DNA of 64,000 nucleotides, taken from NCBI GenBank assembly GCA_025765595.1, contig JAIVFH010000011.1, forward strand, positions 248,001 through 312,000, written 5' to 3'. The number at the start of each line of letters is the position of its first letter. Within the stretch, counting starts at the first letter, position 1. Shown in pieces: positions 9,969-23,000 of the stretch. A model generated the notes under the pieces. The model was given only the letters and a program-made list of their open reading frames with translations, made no database searches and had not been told where the DNA came from. The translations under genes were made by a program, and so were the position numbers. This DNA is from Obelidium mucronatum (lineage: Eukaryota > Chytridiomycota > Chytridiomycetes > Chytridiales > Chytriomycetaceae).

Positions 9969-10738
9969 TCAGTCGTGACGTTTTGTTTGAATGAAGATTG
10001 AATGAAATTCAAACAGATTGGTCCGATTTCGAGTGCGTAACTGATACTCAACAACCTGGATTTTGTACCTTATGTTACGCTTGATCTTTTTCGGGATTGG
10101 TCGTCGATTTTCTGTTGCTCTAACTTTTCCACGTCTTCTGTCCACTCGACTTTGACTGGGATGGGACAACAGCAACTCTTTTGCTTGCTCTGTTGTCAAA
10201 GAAAATGGGTCAATATTTCCTGACAGGTGTGGAGTAGTCGGGGTTTCTGGAGTAGTCGGGGTTGCGTCTGCTGCCTGTTTCGTCGCTTGGTTTTCTGTTG
10301 TTTTGTTTTCGGAAGTGCTTTTTAGTGCAACTCTACATGAAAATAAACAAGGCAACACTAACCATTATTATCATCTTTGTAGTTCAATGCCACAAACTCG
10401 GATTCTGAGGAATCTTCAAATGGATCAGGAATCCACTGCTGGAAGTCGTCAAAGAAATTCAGCGTATCGGAACTGTCAAAATCATATCCAGCTTCAGCAA
10501 AGTCGCCGTCCAGCTCATACTGGTGTGGTATTTGTGAGTCGTCTTTTTCGCCATATGCATTGAAATCTGGGTCGGCATAGGCACTCACATCAAAGTCGGC
10601 AGAATAGGAGAGGTTGTCATGGACACTGAAGTCTTCACACGTCAAGGGCTTATTCACAACATGATGTGTACTTTCTGAGAATGGAAATATGCATTGTCGC
10701 TGCCAAGAACTAGGTATGGTCAGTGCTTGGTATTCCAT
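9969..10738 (-). CDS. Hypothetical acidic/basic protein, possible transcription regulator
   Basis: Start at ATG 10738 (MEYQALTIP). Exon 1 (10738-10363) joins exon 2 (10330-9969) through a 32-nt GT-AG intron (10331-10362), giving about 245 aa in one frame. The N-terminal half is strongly acidic with Asp/Tyr/Phe (ADFDVSAYADPDFNAYGEKD), like an activation region. The second half has a Thr/Pro linker, then DPFSLTTEQAKELLLSHPSQ and a very basic stretch (VDRRRGKVRATENRR and KKIKRNIRYK). This layout suggests a DNA- or RNA-binding regulator, but no named domain is evident. The very short intron is the weakest part of the model, though other introns of this size occur in the window. Confidence 0.45.
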
Positions 10739-11242
10739 GAGGGGTCTCTTGGGCAACTCGCAATATTTTTGGCGGTTTTCTTTTGAATTTTCAATCTTGA
10801 CAGGTGTTTATTATGAGGAATTCCACAATGTTCTTTTGTCGTGATGCACTGTTTTCATTTTTTTTTTTTTCTTTGGTGAACATTGGGGTGCATCACGACA
10901 AGGTATTCTACGGTATCCACTCCTAATTTACCTTTATCGATATCACATCACACCACAGGATGATTCGATTGACAATCGATTCAACAAGTAACTTAACCGA
11001 CTTACTAAGGGATGGATTTGAACCCTTTCCTCCGCTAGTTATTCCTACGCGAAAACTTGGTTCAATAAAACAACCAACTTACACGGTCCGCGGTTGCTGT
11101 TCTGCATTCGAGTCGAAGAGCGCAGACCGCTGTTTCGACGGCCGAAGTTGGGCATTGCCTCGAATGTCTTATCTCTTTCACCAGATTTCGATGATTTTTT
11201 TTCTTTTTTTCCACTCTTTTTTTCTCTCTTGAAAAGAGCAAA
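10739..11242. other. Intergenic region upstream of CAD
   Basis: About 500 bp between the start of the minus-strand hypothetical gene and the CAD start codon, so it probably holds both promoters. Besides the inverted repeat at 10836-10901 it has T-rich tracts just before the CAD ATG. A sequence near 11010-11030 resembles part of a tRNA T-arm on the minus strand but does not fold. No other gene seen. Confidence 0.5.
10836..10901. repeat. 14-bp perfect inverted repeat upstream of CAD
   Basis: TTGTCGTGATGCAC at 10836-10849 and its exact reverse complement at 10888-10901 are separated by 38 bp that include a T-rich run. It lies about 340 bp upstream of the CAD ATG in a shared divergent promoter region. 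It could be a paired transcription-factor site or a small foldback relic. Confidence 0.7.
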
Positions 11243-14200
11243 ATGACGACGAAGCCTTTGCTCACTTCTTCGCCATCTGAGATTCTGCTGTCCAAGAAGG
11301 GCCAGCCAGGGCCTTACCCGGCGATCGATGCCCGGCCGGATGCCACTGGCGCAACCACCGCCACGCTCTGGCTCAAGACCGGCGAGGCGTTCGACGGAAT
11401 CTCGTTTGGTTACGAAGGCGCGTCGGTGGCCGGCGAGCTTGTGTTCCAGACGGGTGAGTGGCTGTGGTGCGGTTGTGTTCGGTGTTGGTGTTGGTGTGCT
11501 AACCCAGTAAATCCCAATGCAACCCAGGCATGGTCGGGTACCCCGAGTCGCTCACAGACCCTTCTTACAGAGGCCAGATCCTCGTCATTACATTCCCGCT
11601 TGTCGGAAACTACGGTGTTCCATCGCGTGACGAAGTCGACAAAACACTCAACAACCTGCCGCTGTACTTTGAAAGCAACCAAATCCACATTGCCGGTCTG
11701 ATTGTTGGCCAGTACAGCGAAGAATACGCACACTATCTTGCATCCTCGTCGCTGAGCGTGTGGCTGAAGCAAAACAAGGTTCCAGCCCTCTCCGGCGTTG
11801 ACACGCGTGCGCTCACAAAAAGGATCAGAGTCAATGGTTCTATTCTGTCCAAGATTTTGTTCCCTTATTCTCTCGTTGGACGCGGTGATAACGAAGACGA
11901 GCTTCCAGACTGGGGAAAGCACCTCTCCAACCTTGCATGGCACGACCCAAACACTAGAAACCTGGTTGCCGAGGTTTCCACAAAGACCCCTGTTATTTAC
12001 GAGCCTGTCAAGGAGAAGCGCCTTCTCCGCCCTGATGGAAAGCCATACACTGTGTTGGCTATTGACGTTGGAATGAAAAATAACCAGATTCGTTGCTTCA
12101 CAAACCGTGGAATGACTGTGAAGGTTGTGCCTTGGGACTACAATATTCTGGCTGATGTTGCCAACTTTGATGGTGTCTTCATCTCAAACGGTCCTGGCGA
12201 CCCAACTGTTGTGGCCACTACAATTGAAAATGTGCGCCAAATTTTAGCCAAAAAGACCCACCCAGTCTTTGGAATCTGTTTGGGTCACCAGATTATGGCC
12301 CTTGCGTCCGGAGCAAAGACCAAGAAGATGCCTTTCGGTAACCGTGGGCACAACATTCCATGTACCAACTTGGATAATGGCCGGTGTTACATCACATCTC
12401 AAAACCACGGTTTCTGTGTTGATGTTTCAACTCTTCAATCTGGATGGTACGAATACTTTGTCAATGCCAACGACGGATCCAACGAGGGTATCGCAAACAG
12501 CGAGTTACCTTTCTTCAGTGTCCAATTCCACCCAGAAAGTACTCCAGGTCCATGGGACACTGAGTTTTTGTTTGACCGCTTCATTGACAGTATCAAGGCC
12601 TGCAAGGTTGCTGGAAAGTTGGTTCCATTGGTTCGCGAGGTCAAACCCGCCCCACCAGCCAAGTTAAAGCCCAAGAAGGTTTTGGTTCTCGGTTCTGGAG
12701 GTTTGTCTATTGGTCAAGCTGGTGAATTCGATTACTCTGGATCTCAGGTGACAGATTTCTTCCTCTATTTTTTTTTCTTGATTATTGTCATTCTAAAGAC
12801 CCGGCTTCACATTCAGGCCATCAAAGCTTTGAAAGAAGAAGGAATCTACACGATTTTGATCAACCCAAACATTGCCACCATCCAAACCTCGAAAGGTCTT
12901 GCCGACAAAGTCTACTTCCTCCCTGTCACTCCAGACTTCGTTCGTAAGGTCATCAAGCACGAAAAGCCAGACGGTATCTACTGTACATTCGGAGGACAAA
13001 CTGCTTTGAACGTTGGAGTCAAGATGAAGGATGAATTCGCCGGATTGGGAGTCACTGTTCTCGGAACACCCATTCACACTATTGAAATCACTGAAGACAG
13101 AGAACTTTTTGCCCAACACATGGAGCAAATCGGAGAAAAGTGTGCCCAATCTGCTAGTGCAACGACGTTTGAAGAAGCTCTTGAAGCCGCAAACACTATT
13201 GGATACCCATTGATTGTTCGTGCAGCCTATGCTTTGGGAGGTTTGGGATCTGGATTCGTTTCAAACGAAGCTGAGTTGAAGGAGCTTTGTGGTCGTGCCT
13301 TTGCGACATCTCCACAGGTTCTTGTAGAGAAGAGTATGAAGGGATGGAAGGAAGTTGAGTACGAAGTTGTCAGAGATTGTCAAGATAACTGTATTACAGT
13401 TTGTAACATGGAGGTCAGTACATGAATAATTTTTTTTGGGTTTGACTCACAAGTCATCACAGAACTTTGACCCACTTGGTATTCACACCGGAGACTCTAT
13501 TGTTGTGGCTCCATCGCAAACCCTCTCCGACGATGACTACATGATGTTGCGTCGTACTGCTGTCAACGTTATTCGCCACCTTGGAGTCATCGGAGAATGT
13601 AACATTCAATATGCATTGAACCCCCACTCGAAGGAGTACTGCATTATCGAAGTCAATGCTCGTTTGAGTAGAAGTTCTGCTCTGGCCAGTAAAGCCACCG
13701 GATACCCATTGGCTTTCGTTGCTGCCAAGTTGGGTCTCAACATCCCACTGACTGAAGTCAAGAACAGTGTTACCAAGAAGACTATTGCATGTTTTGAACC
13801 AAGTTTGGATTACTGTGTGGTCAAGATTCCACGTTGGGATTTGAAAAAGTTCAACCGTGTATCCACCAAGATTTCTTCTCAAATGAAGTCAGTTGGTGAG
13901 GTCATGTCTGTTGGTAGAAACTTTGAGGAGACTCTGCAGAAGGCTATTCGTAATGTCGAGTACTCGTTCACTGGATTCTCTCAGGTACTTGTTAATTTGG
14001 TGAAGTTGTGTTCTGCGCCGCTCATTGTTTATGCATAGAATAACTACATTGATGACATTGATGAAGAGTTGAAGAACCCATCTGACCAGCGTGTATTTGC
14101 CATTGCCAATGCCTTGCACAAGGGATACAGTGTTGATAAAATTCACGAAATGACCAGCATTGACAAGTGGTTCTTGTACAAGTTGCAAAACATTGTTAAC

Positions 14201-17200
14201 ACTGACAAGGCGTTGTCGAAACACACTGCTCAGACTCTTCCATTTGAGCTCTTGCGTGCTGCTAAGCAAGTCGGTATGTCTGATCGTCAAATCGCCATGG
14301 CCACTGGAACTTCGGAGCTTGCGATTCGTAAGATCCGTGTGGATCAAGGAATTACTCCATTTGTGAAGCAGATTGACACTGGTATGTAGTGTTTTGACTG
14401 TTGGTGGGTTATTTACATCTTTTCTTCTAGTTGCTGCCGAATTCCCATGTTACACCAACTACTTGTACATGACTTACAGTGCCATGGAACATGACGTTGA
14501 GTTTAACGACAAGGGTATTATGGTTCTTGGATCTGGTGTTTACCGTATCGGTTCCTCTGTTGAGTTCGATTGGTGCGCTGTCCGTTCTATTCGTACTCTC
14601 CGTGCCAACAAGATCAAGACCATTATGATCAACTATAACCCAGAAACGGTTTCCACCGATTACGACGAAGCCGATAGACTCTACTTTGAGCAACTCACTC
14701 TTGAACGCATTTTGGATATCTACGAGCTTGAGAATGCCGACGGGGTGATTGTTTCTATGGGAGGACAAACTCCAAACAACATCGCCTTGCCCTTGCACCG
14801 TGAGAACGTCAAGATTCTTGGAACTTCTCCAGAAATGATTGACAATGCCGAAAACAGATACAAGTTTTCACGTATGTGTGATAAGATTGGGGTTGATCAG
14901 CCTCTCTGGAAGGAACTTACTTCTATTGATGAGGCTCACGTGTTCTGTGAGAAGGTTGGATTCCCAGTGTTGGTTAGACCTTCCTATGTACTTTCTGGGG
15001 CCGCCATGAACGTTGTGTACTCTCCAGCTGATCTCAAGAGCTTCTTGGAAATGGCTGTAAATGTGTCTCGCGAATACCCTGTTGTTATTTCAAAGTTTAT
15101 TGAAGAGGCCAAGGAGATTGAAATGGATGCCGTTGCGGTCGGTGGAAAGTTGATTATGCACGTTATTTCTGAGCATGTTGAAAACGCCGGTGTGCACTCT
15201 GGAGATGCCACCCTTGTTTTGCCACCACAAGATTTGGACCCAGAAACTATTCGCAAGATTGAGATTGCTACGGCTAAGGTTGCTCATGCGTTGAATGCTA
15301 CAGGTCCTCTCAACATTCAGTTCATTGCCAAGAACAATGAAATCAAGATTATTGAATGTAACTTGCGTGCGTCTCGTTCGTTCCCCTTTGTCTCCAAGGT
15401 TCTTGGAGTTGACTTGATCGAAATGGCCACTCTCGCCATGGCTGGTTTGCCATATGAGGCGTACCCCAAGACTGATATTCCACCCAACCAAGTTGCTGTC
15501 AAGGTTCCACAGTTCTCCTTCTCTCGTTTGTCTGGAGCTGATCCAGTCCTTGGTGTGGAGATGGCTTCTACTGGAGAAGTTGCTTGTTTCGGAAAGGACA
15601 AGTATGAAGCTTACTTGAAGGGTCTTTTGGCGACTACATTTATGCTTCCCAAGAAGAACATTTTGCTTTCTATGGGTTCATACAAGGAGAAAATGGAATT
15701 CTTGCCTTCTGTTCAGAAGTTGCACGAAATGGGCTTCTCTCTGTTTGCTACCGCTGGTACTGCTGACTTCATCCAGGAACACAACATTCCAGTCAAGTAC
15801 CTGGAGTCCATTGATGAAAACGAAGATGGATCCACCACGAATGAGCACAGCTTGGATCAACACTTGTCGAACGATATGATTGACTTGTACATCAACTTGC
15901 CATCCAAGAACAGATTCCGTCGTCCAGCTTCCTATGTCTCCCGTGGATACAAGACTCGTCGTATGGCTGTCGATATGGCAATCCCACTGATCACCAACAT
16001 CAAGTGTGCAAAGTTGTTTGTTGAAGCTCTTTCTCGAGGAACAGAATTCGAGGTTTCCAGCAACGACTACAAGACCAACTCCAAGACTGTTGTGGTTCCA
16101 GGATTGGTGAACGTGTCCAACTACTTCCCCGGTGTATTGAATGCCAAGGCCGACCACTCTCATGAAACGAATGAGTTTGCTGCAATCAGCAGAGCTGCTG
16201 TTACTGGTGGATTCACTATCGTTGCCAACTCTGCTTCTGGCTTGGTTAAGGACAAGCTTACATTGGGTCTTGCCCAAAATAATGCTCGTGCTGGCTCCCC
16301 ACGTGTCGATTACACTTTGAGTGTTGCTGCTTTGGCTGAAAACTCTGTTGCTGCTGCTGCCGCAGGTGCCGACGCTGCGTCCTTGCAAGTGCAACTTGGA
16401 GCTTCCTCGAATGCATTGGAGTTGTTGAACCATTTCAAGACATGGTCAAGCGATGCCCCAATTGTTGCTTCCGCTCGTGGTTCCAACTTAGCTTCCATCT
16501 TGTACTTGGCCAGCTTGCACAAGCGTTCTGTTCACATTACCGGAGTTGCAACTAAAGAGGATATTTCCATTATTGCTTTGGCCAAGGAGAAGGGAGATAG
16601 TGTTACTTGTGACGTGAACGTTCACTCTCTGTTTTTGACTTCCAGTGACTTTCCCAACTGCGCAGAGTTGTTCACTGCGGCTGACATTCAAGCGCTTTGG
16701 GACAATTTGGAATCCATTGATTGCTTCTCTGTTGGATCTTTGCCATACGCCATTTGGAAGTCTGTTGCGGCTTCTGACAAGTCCATCCCAGCACCAAGTG
16801 TCGGTGCTGGATTGGCGGAGGCTTTGCCTCTCTTGTTGACTGCCGTTGCAGATGGAAAGCTCACACTTGCTGATGTGATTGCCAGACTCAACACGAACCC
16901 AAGAGAGATCTTCAGTATCCCAGAACAAATCGATACATATGTTGAAGTTGAAGTGGATCGCAAGATTGTAGTGGCTGCGTCCGAGACATTTGGAAAGTGG
17001 ACTCCTCTTGCAGGAAAGACCCTTTCTGGATCGGTCAGCCGAGTTGTTCTTCGCGGAAGCACTGTGTTCTTGGATGGACAATTCTTTGGAGAAGGTTCTG
17101 GTCGCGACATTACTTTAGCGACCAAGAATGTGCTCAAGACGCCGGCACCACAGACTCCTGGATCGAGACGCAACACCAATCTTTTGGATGGAGGTGTTAT

Positions 17201-18402
17201 CAAAAGTCCAGTCCGAACTTCCTTCTTTGATGGAGCTTCTGGACAATCGGGTCGTATGAATTCCATTGCGGAGGGCAGTGCTTTAATGCAAGGTGCTGCT
17301 TTTGCTAATGCGAAAGAGCTTGCCTCTGAATTGGAGGGCGAGGACAACAAGAACATTGGTTACTTTGGATCTGGATATATTTCCGATGTCCCAAGGTTTG
17401 TTTTGGTGTTCGTTTTTTTTTCTATACAAACTGACAATTCGCATAAACAGCTCATTGTCCAAGTTGACTTCCCAATCTCCATTCTACAAAAAGCATGTCG
17501 TGTCTGTATCGCAATTCAACCGAAATGACCTGCATGTGTTGTTTGGAGTCGCTCAAGAGTTGAAGAACATTGTTGACCGTCGTGGATCTATCCCATTGTT
17601 GGCTGGAAAGGTTCTTTGTTCAGCCTTCTACGAACCAAGCACTCGAACTTCCAGTTCATTTGAAGCGGCCATGTTGAGGTTGGGTGGATCTGTTGTTGCC
17701 ATTGACTCCATCACATCGTCCATTGCCAAGGGGGAGAGCTTGAGTGACACTGTCCGAACTCTTGCGTCTTACGGAGATGCGTTGGTTCTTCGTCACCCAG
17801 AACCAGGTAGCGCCAAGATTGCAGCAAAGTTTAGTCCTATTCCTGTTGTTAACGCTGGCGATGGCATCGGAGAACACCCAACTCAAGCATTTTTGGATGC
17901 CTACACTATTCGTGAAGAAATGGGAACCATTAATGGTCTTACCATTACCATGGTGGGAGACCTGAAGCACGGTCGGACCGTCCACTCCCTTGTCAAGCTG
18001 ATTTCTCAATACGATGTCAAGATCAACTTGGTTTCTCCTTCCAGCTTGGCGCTTCCTGTTGAAATCAAGGAAATTTCTCGCAAAAATGGAGTCAAGTGCT
18101 ATGAAACTGCCTCTCTCAACGAAGTCATTGGTAACACGGACGTGTTGTATGTGACACGAATCCAGAAGGAGCGATTCGCTGATTTGGCCGAGTACGAAAA
18201 GGTTCTGGGAACCTACGTGATTACCAACAAGGTGATGCGTTTGGCAAAGGAGCACATGATTGTCATGCACCCACTGCCTCGCGTGAACGAGATTGATCCT
18301 GAAGTTGACTTTGACCAGCGTGCTGCTTACTTTAGACAGATGCGCCATGGATTGATTGTCCGTATGGCTCTTTTGTTGTTGATTATGGGACGTTCTGGAT
18401 GA
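11243..18402 (+). CDS. URA2: CAD/Ura2: carbamoyl-phosphate synthase, inactive DHO-like domain, aspartate transcarbamylase
   Basis: Exons 11243-11453, 11528-12747, 12817-13413, 13463-13984, 14039-14381, 14431-17395 and 17451-18402 give 2269 aa, close to fungal Ura2. It makes carbamoyl phosphate from glutamine, then carbamoyl aspartate, the first two steps of pyrimidine synthesis. Order: glutaminase (GICLGHQ with the catalytic Cys near residue 321; QFHPEST), two ATP-grasp CPSase halves ([17 protein letters not shown]), a DHO-like domain (about 1490-1830), a Pro/Ser/Arg linker and aspartate transcarbamylase ([25 protein letters not shown]). In the DHO-like domain the HxH zinc motif after the first strand is replaced by [10 protein letters not shown], so it should be inactive, as in yeast Ura2; a separate dihydroorotase must exist elsewhere. 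UTP feedback is expected from the family. Confidence 0.97.
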
Positions 18403-18673
18403 TTTTGATTTGTTGTTGGTTGTGTGGTCTGGGATACTTCTCCCCCTTTTTACTTTTTCATTTGTTTGTTTCTTTCTAATTATGCAAGTTTGTGGTGGAA
18501 TAAAAGATGCTGGGTGATAAACGGGAGAATAATAAGTAACACAATCACGTCTCTGATTCATTTCTATACCCGTATGAGACGTTGTTGTTAAAGTTCTTTC
18601 CGTTTTATCATTGTCATATATCATTATTTATTTCATTCTTATCATTTTACAAAAACAACAACAGCCAAAACAA
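18403..18673. terminator. Shared 3' region of convergent CAD and GDP-mannose transporter genes
   Basis: About 270 bp separate the two convergent stop codons. An AATAAA-type signal (GGAATAAAAG) near 18500 fits CAD polyadenylation. The rest is T-rich. Confidence 0.5.
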
Positions 18674-20013
18674 CTACTTTCTCTCAGTCTCTCCACATTC
18701 TTCTGAAACTAGAGTAGCAGTACTAGCGTTTTGCACAATAATAGTTGATTCTTTTTTGCAATGGGAAGATTTCATCGGATTTTCAATTGGAAGGTATGAA
18801 GTTCGATACTGCTCACTTTTCGCATAGCTATACAAAACGCCTCCACTAAATGCAAGAATAACTCCACTGATGCTTCCGAATGTGATTGGATCGACAAAGA
18901 ATAGCATTCCAGAAAGGGAGATTGGTAACTTGTTCAATGCCCCAACCATACTGATTATGAGCCAATAAGTTAACTAAATGATATTATACATGAAAACGAA
19001 ACGTGAGATGGGCGGATTTAGTACCTGTACGTCGTAGAACTTGTCAATCGAACGCACATTGATGTTCCATAACTGACCCCAAACGCACACACACTGCTTA
19101 AAAAAACAGCCATGAGTAAACCACTCAGTTGATTTGACTCCTCTCCTGGATTAATAAAACGCGAATATGTGCGGCGGAAAGCAGCTTGTTCAAAAACAAG
19201 GGAGCACAAGAAAAGTACAGGAACAGATAGGAAGTTGTTGTAATAAACGGTGTCAAAGTCTTTGAAGGAGACTTGCTTCATTTTCGCTCGTAGGCAGAGT
19301 GAAAAGAAGGCAGTCGTAAGACAATTCGAAGTCATCCAGAAATATGCAACAAGGACATTCGGTCCATCGTCTACTGATATGAGGCCCTGCCCGCTCGAAA
19401 TATCTGTCCATCCTTTTGTTTTGATAAAATGTAAAGTTCCGTTGGGGAATATTGTTATGAGTTTTGTCTGCAAAATACCTGCAACCAAAGATCCCACCAC
19501 CAAAAGGCTAAAACTCGAGAAAATCATTCTTGTAATTGGAGCCCCGTTAAGCAAATAAAGTTCGCCATATGCAATCAAGATAATTGTCAGGTTTTTGAAG
19601 ATAGTAAACAGCGAGATGGACATGTATTGTAAAGTCTTGGCACCAGTATACATCATCATGACAAGTGCCAAAGCGATAGGAAACCAAGTTTGCGCATCTT
19701 TGAAGTTCATTTTTCGATACGAAAGGAGACTCAAATGAGAACTGGCAACAAGCAGCAGAACCGTGCCTGAATTCTATGAAATGTCAAACTGCATGGTTTC
19801 AACCAAGCTTTTGTTACCTGCACAGCTAGAACTAAAAAAGCCATTTCAAACTGATAGCTTCCCATAATCGCTTTGTTTGTAATTATCATGAGCTGGAATT
19901 GGTTTAGCCGTGCCATCATGACTCCACAAACAGCAACATACAATAGACGATATACAGTATCCTAAAATTGCAGCCGCTGGAGACTCTCTCTTCAGAGATT
20001 TGATGGCAGTCAT
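18674..20013 (-). CDS. VRG4: Golgi GDP-mannose transporter (Vrg4-like)
   Basis: Four exons (20013-19942, 19892-19818, 19773-19025, 18950-18674) with introns of 49, 44 and 74 nt give 390 aa. The spliced protein shows the nucleotide-sugar transporter pattern: YCISSILMIITNKAIM near the N-terminus, KNLTIILIAYGEL mid-protein, DTVYYNNFLSVP (the FYNN-type motif) and SSTTYSMVGALNKLP with the GALNK GDP-mannose motif. About ten membrane segments are expected. It exchanges GDP-mannose for GMP across the Golgi membrane and feeds mannosylation of wall and GPI proteins. A hydrophilic C-terminal tail extends beyond the usual end, and the gene stops with TAG. It lies only 33 bp from the stop of the upstream minus-strand ATPase gene. 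Confidence 0.93.
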
Positions 20014-20046
20014 TTATTGTGTTTGTTTTATTCTTTTTGACAGGTC

Positions 20047-23000
20047 TCACTTCAGCGTTTGACGTCTCCCTTCCCGCCATGCATCGAAACCTTTATCAAA
20101 TCCATCGTCCTTTCCATCTTCTACTTCAAATCGATCGCCAATGATGGACAAGCTCCCAAGCTGTTCTCCATCGGGAGTTGATGAAACCCGCATTGATTCT
20201 TCCTGGTGGTTCATATCACCCCAGGACCGTGTGTTCTTCAAATGAGCCGCCATGTCCAGTCGAGTATCAAGATGCTTTCCTGCTGTTGCAGAGACCACTG
20301 TTTGTACGTATCCTTCCCACGCAACACTGCCGTCACCTCCGCCTGTCCTACTCTCGGCACTCTTGTTCATAATCCCAGTAATAATTCCAAATTGCTGCAA
20401 GTAGTTCCTCTTGTTCCTTAGTTGCTCACTTCCCTCATTTGCACTCAGAACTCCAGCCTGCTTTCCAATACGATTCTCGAGTTTTTTGTGATCCATGGTT
20501 TCCCTGGACTCGACCCATCGACGCACAAATCGATCAATCACAATTGTTTCCCATACTAAAGAGACAAGAAGATTTGTGGCTGCCAAGTATAATGACTCGA
20601 TTCGATGGCCCCATTGAACCCCTTCTCTAATACTAAAGATTTGTTGCATAACATCAAATCCTTGCCATTCCTCCCACGACAGCTGCATAAGAACCATCAC
20701 GCCACTCACTGTGAGAAATGTGAGTATGTATAAGATATTTGTGTAGAGGGGTTTTCTATGCGGTGATGTGAAGATGAAGGCGAGGCTAAGAATTGCGAAT
20801 TGAAAATGAGAAAATAGCCAAATCACAGTATTTTCGTAGGATTTGATCAGAATGCGGTCAATTGTGTCTGTTTCTGGGTTGATGCTGCCAAAAATGTTAG
20901 AAAGGTCACAATACTCTCTGAACTCACGGATAGCATGGATAAGAAACATCAAGCGAGGCTGTTGTATTTATTGGCATCCATGAGGAGTTGAGTTTCGATT
21001 TGGCTATTTCAATGGAGCAAAACCAATCGTCTTCAGATATAAGTGAATAATAGTTGACTGCAAAAAATCCTGAGCATATAGCCACTTGTCCAATGAGCGA
21101 GTATATTATTGGTGCAGATAGTAAATCGTCTGTAGGTCGGTGAGGCGCAAGTTGCCGTGAAGCACTTGACCGTAGCATAAAGAAGGCCAGCGTTAAAACT
21201 ACGAACAAGTCATCGAATAGATATTGATTGTTGGAGAGGCCAGAGTCAACTTGGGTCAAAGTTGCCATCATCGAAAGTTGTATCAAAGGATACATGAACA
21301 TAAACTTATGCAACACACATGAGAATTGCACGGTAGCATACGTTTTCAACCTACCTTGAAGGCCATAAAGTTAATATCCAATGCGCAACGGCCTTCTCTA
21401 ATCAATCGCACAACATCAGCTACTTTTCTTTGTCCAGAAGTAAATGGGGCCACAATTGACGCCTCTGCATCCGATAACGCCAACCCTACGTGAGCTGCTT
21501 TCAAAGCGCCAGTATCATTTGCGCCATCTCCACACATTCCTACATATTTCCCAAGTTTCATCATTCTTTCAATTATCCATGTCTTCTGATCTGGTTTCAT
21601 GCGGGCAAAGACAACTCCCTTCAACACCAGCCAATCCAAGAACTTTTCACCGACTAGATTCTCCTTCCATCCTTCCCTAGTTGCAATGAACATATCTAAT
21701 GCGGGACCTGTGATTGCTATCTCTGCAGAATCCGAAATTTCGTTTTGCATTCGAGCAATTTGGTCCAGAGGATATACTTTGAAGGAGTCTTTCACTTCTT
21801 GCTGATGCCGTTGGGCAGCAGATCCATTCGAAGTCGTAGTTGCGCTTCTAATTCTAATTCTCGGGACGCTTGCTGGATTGGTGCCAAGATGCAGAGATTG
21901 CGGTCCTATTGAGTCTTCATCGCTGTTTGTGAGTTCAGAAGTCGAAACAGCGTGGTGCACTTTCGGAAGAATTTTTTTTCGCGTAACGGTAGGAGACTGT
22001 TGAGAGACTAGTGAATCTATGCTGGAGGCATGGTGGAGGTCAATGGTGTGGTGTTTTTGGGAAGCTTCTGGATCAAGAATATCTTGGTTCAGACGTCTGA
22101 ATCCGACAACACCGTCGAAAACATCGACTAAAAGCACTTGCTTGCACAGGCTTAGCTGTCGCGCTACACTGATGCCTGTCATGACGTTGTCTCCCGTTCT
22201 GCCAACAAATTAATAACGTAGTTCTCGTACACCAAAACGTCTTACATTATTACAGATTTTATCCCTGCATCGGTTAGAAGCGATACTGTGCTTTGACTTT
22301 CGCTTTTGAGAGGATTTTTCAATAAAACAAATCCAAGAAACTTCAAGTCTCTTTCAACTTGATCCCGCGTGATAGCTGCCAAGTCCTCGGCCGTTGTAAT
22401 TTTCAGAGTGCTGTCTTTACTATTACATATACCACTCCCCCCCGCTTTCAAACCGCTCTGTATCGAGCCTCCTGGACTTCCGCGGCTTGAGTCTCCCGTC
22501 GCGAGTCCGGCCATTTTCCTCATGGACATTGATTTTTTAAGTTTCATTGCGGAACCTTTCGACAAAGATGCCGATGGTGCGCTGCTGCTCTTTTCAATTG
22601 TGGGTATCTGACTATGGGGTTCTTCTTCGTCCAGGGACTTCGAGGCTAGAGCTAGCACATACCAGCCGGCTGTTGCATAGCGGGTGTATGTGGCATGGTA
22701 ATCCGATGGGATTGTGGATTGTTTGCAGATATTCCGAATGGTTTCTGGTGAGCCTTTTGTCACGACCGTTAGAGCTTCCCATGGAAGTGCAATCTGTTTG
22801 GCTCCGGCTGTGGGATTCGGCGTCGCAGTGCGGTTATTGGGAGTCGGTTTAAAAATTACGCTAGTTCTTTGAAGTTTCGAATCAAAATCGAAGCGGCGCA
22901 GAATCAACAAGCTTTCTGAGGATGAAGAATTTGGAAAACAGGTTGGAGTTATTCCAGTGGGGGATGCAATCAGGGTGTCTAGTACAGTGGGCTTGGGTAT

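Noticed and set aside
10980..11110. tRNA-like T-arm sequence (GGTTCAAATCC on the minus strand) before CAD
   Set aside because: The T-stem has mismatches and no matching acceptor, D or anticodon arm could be found on either side.
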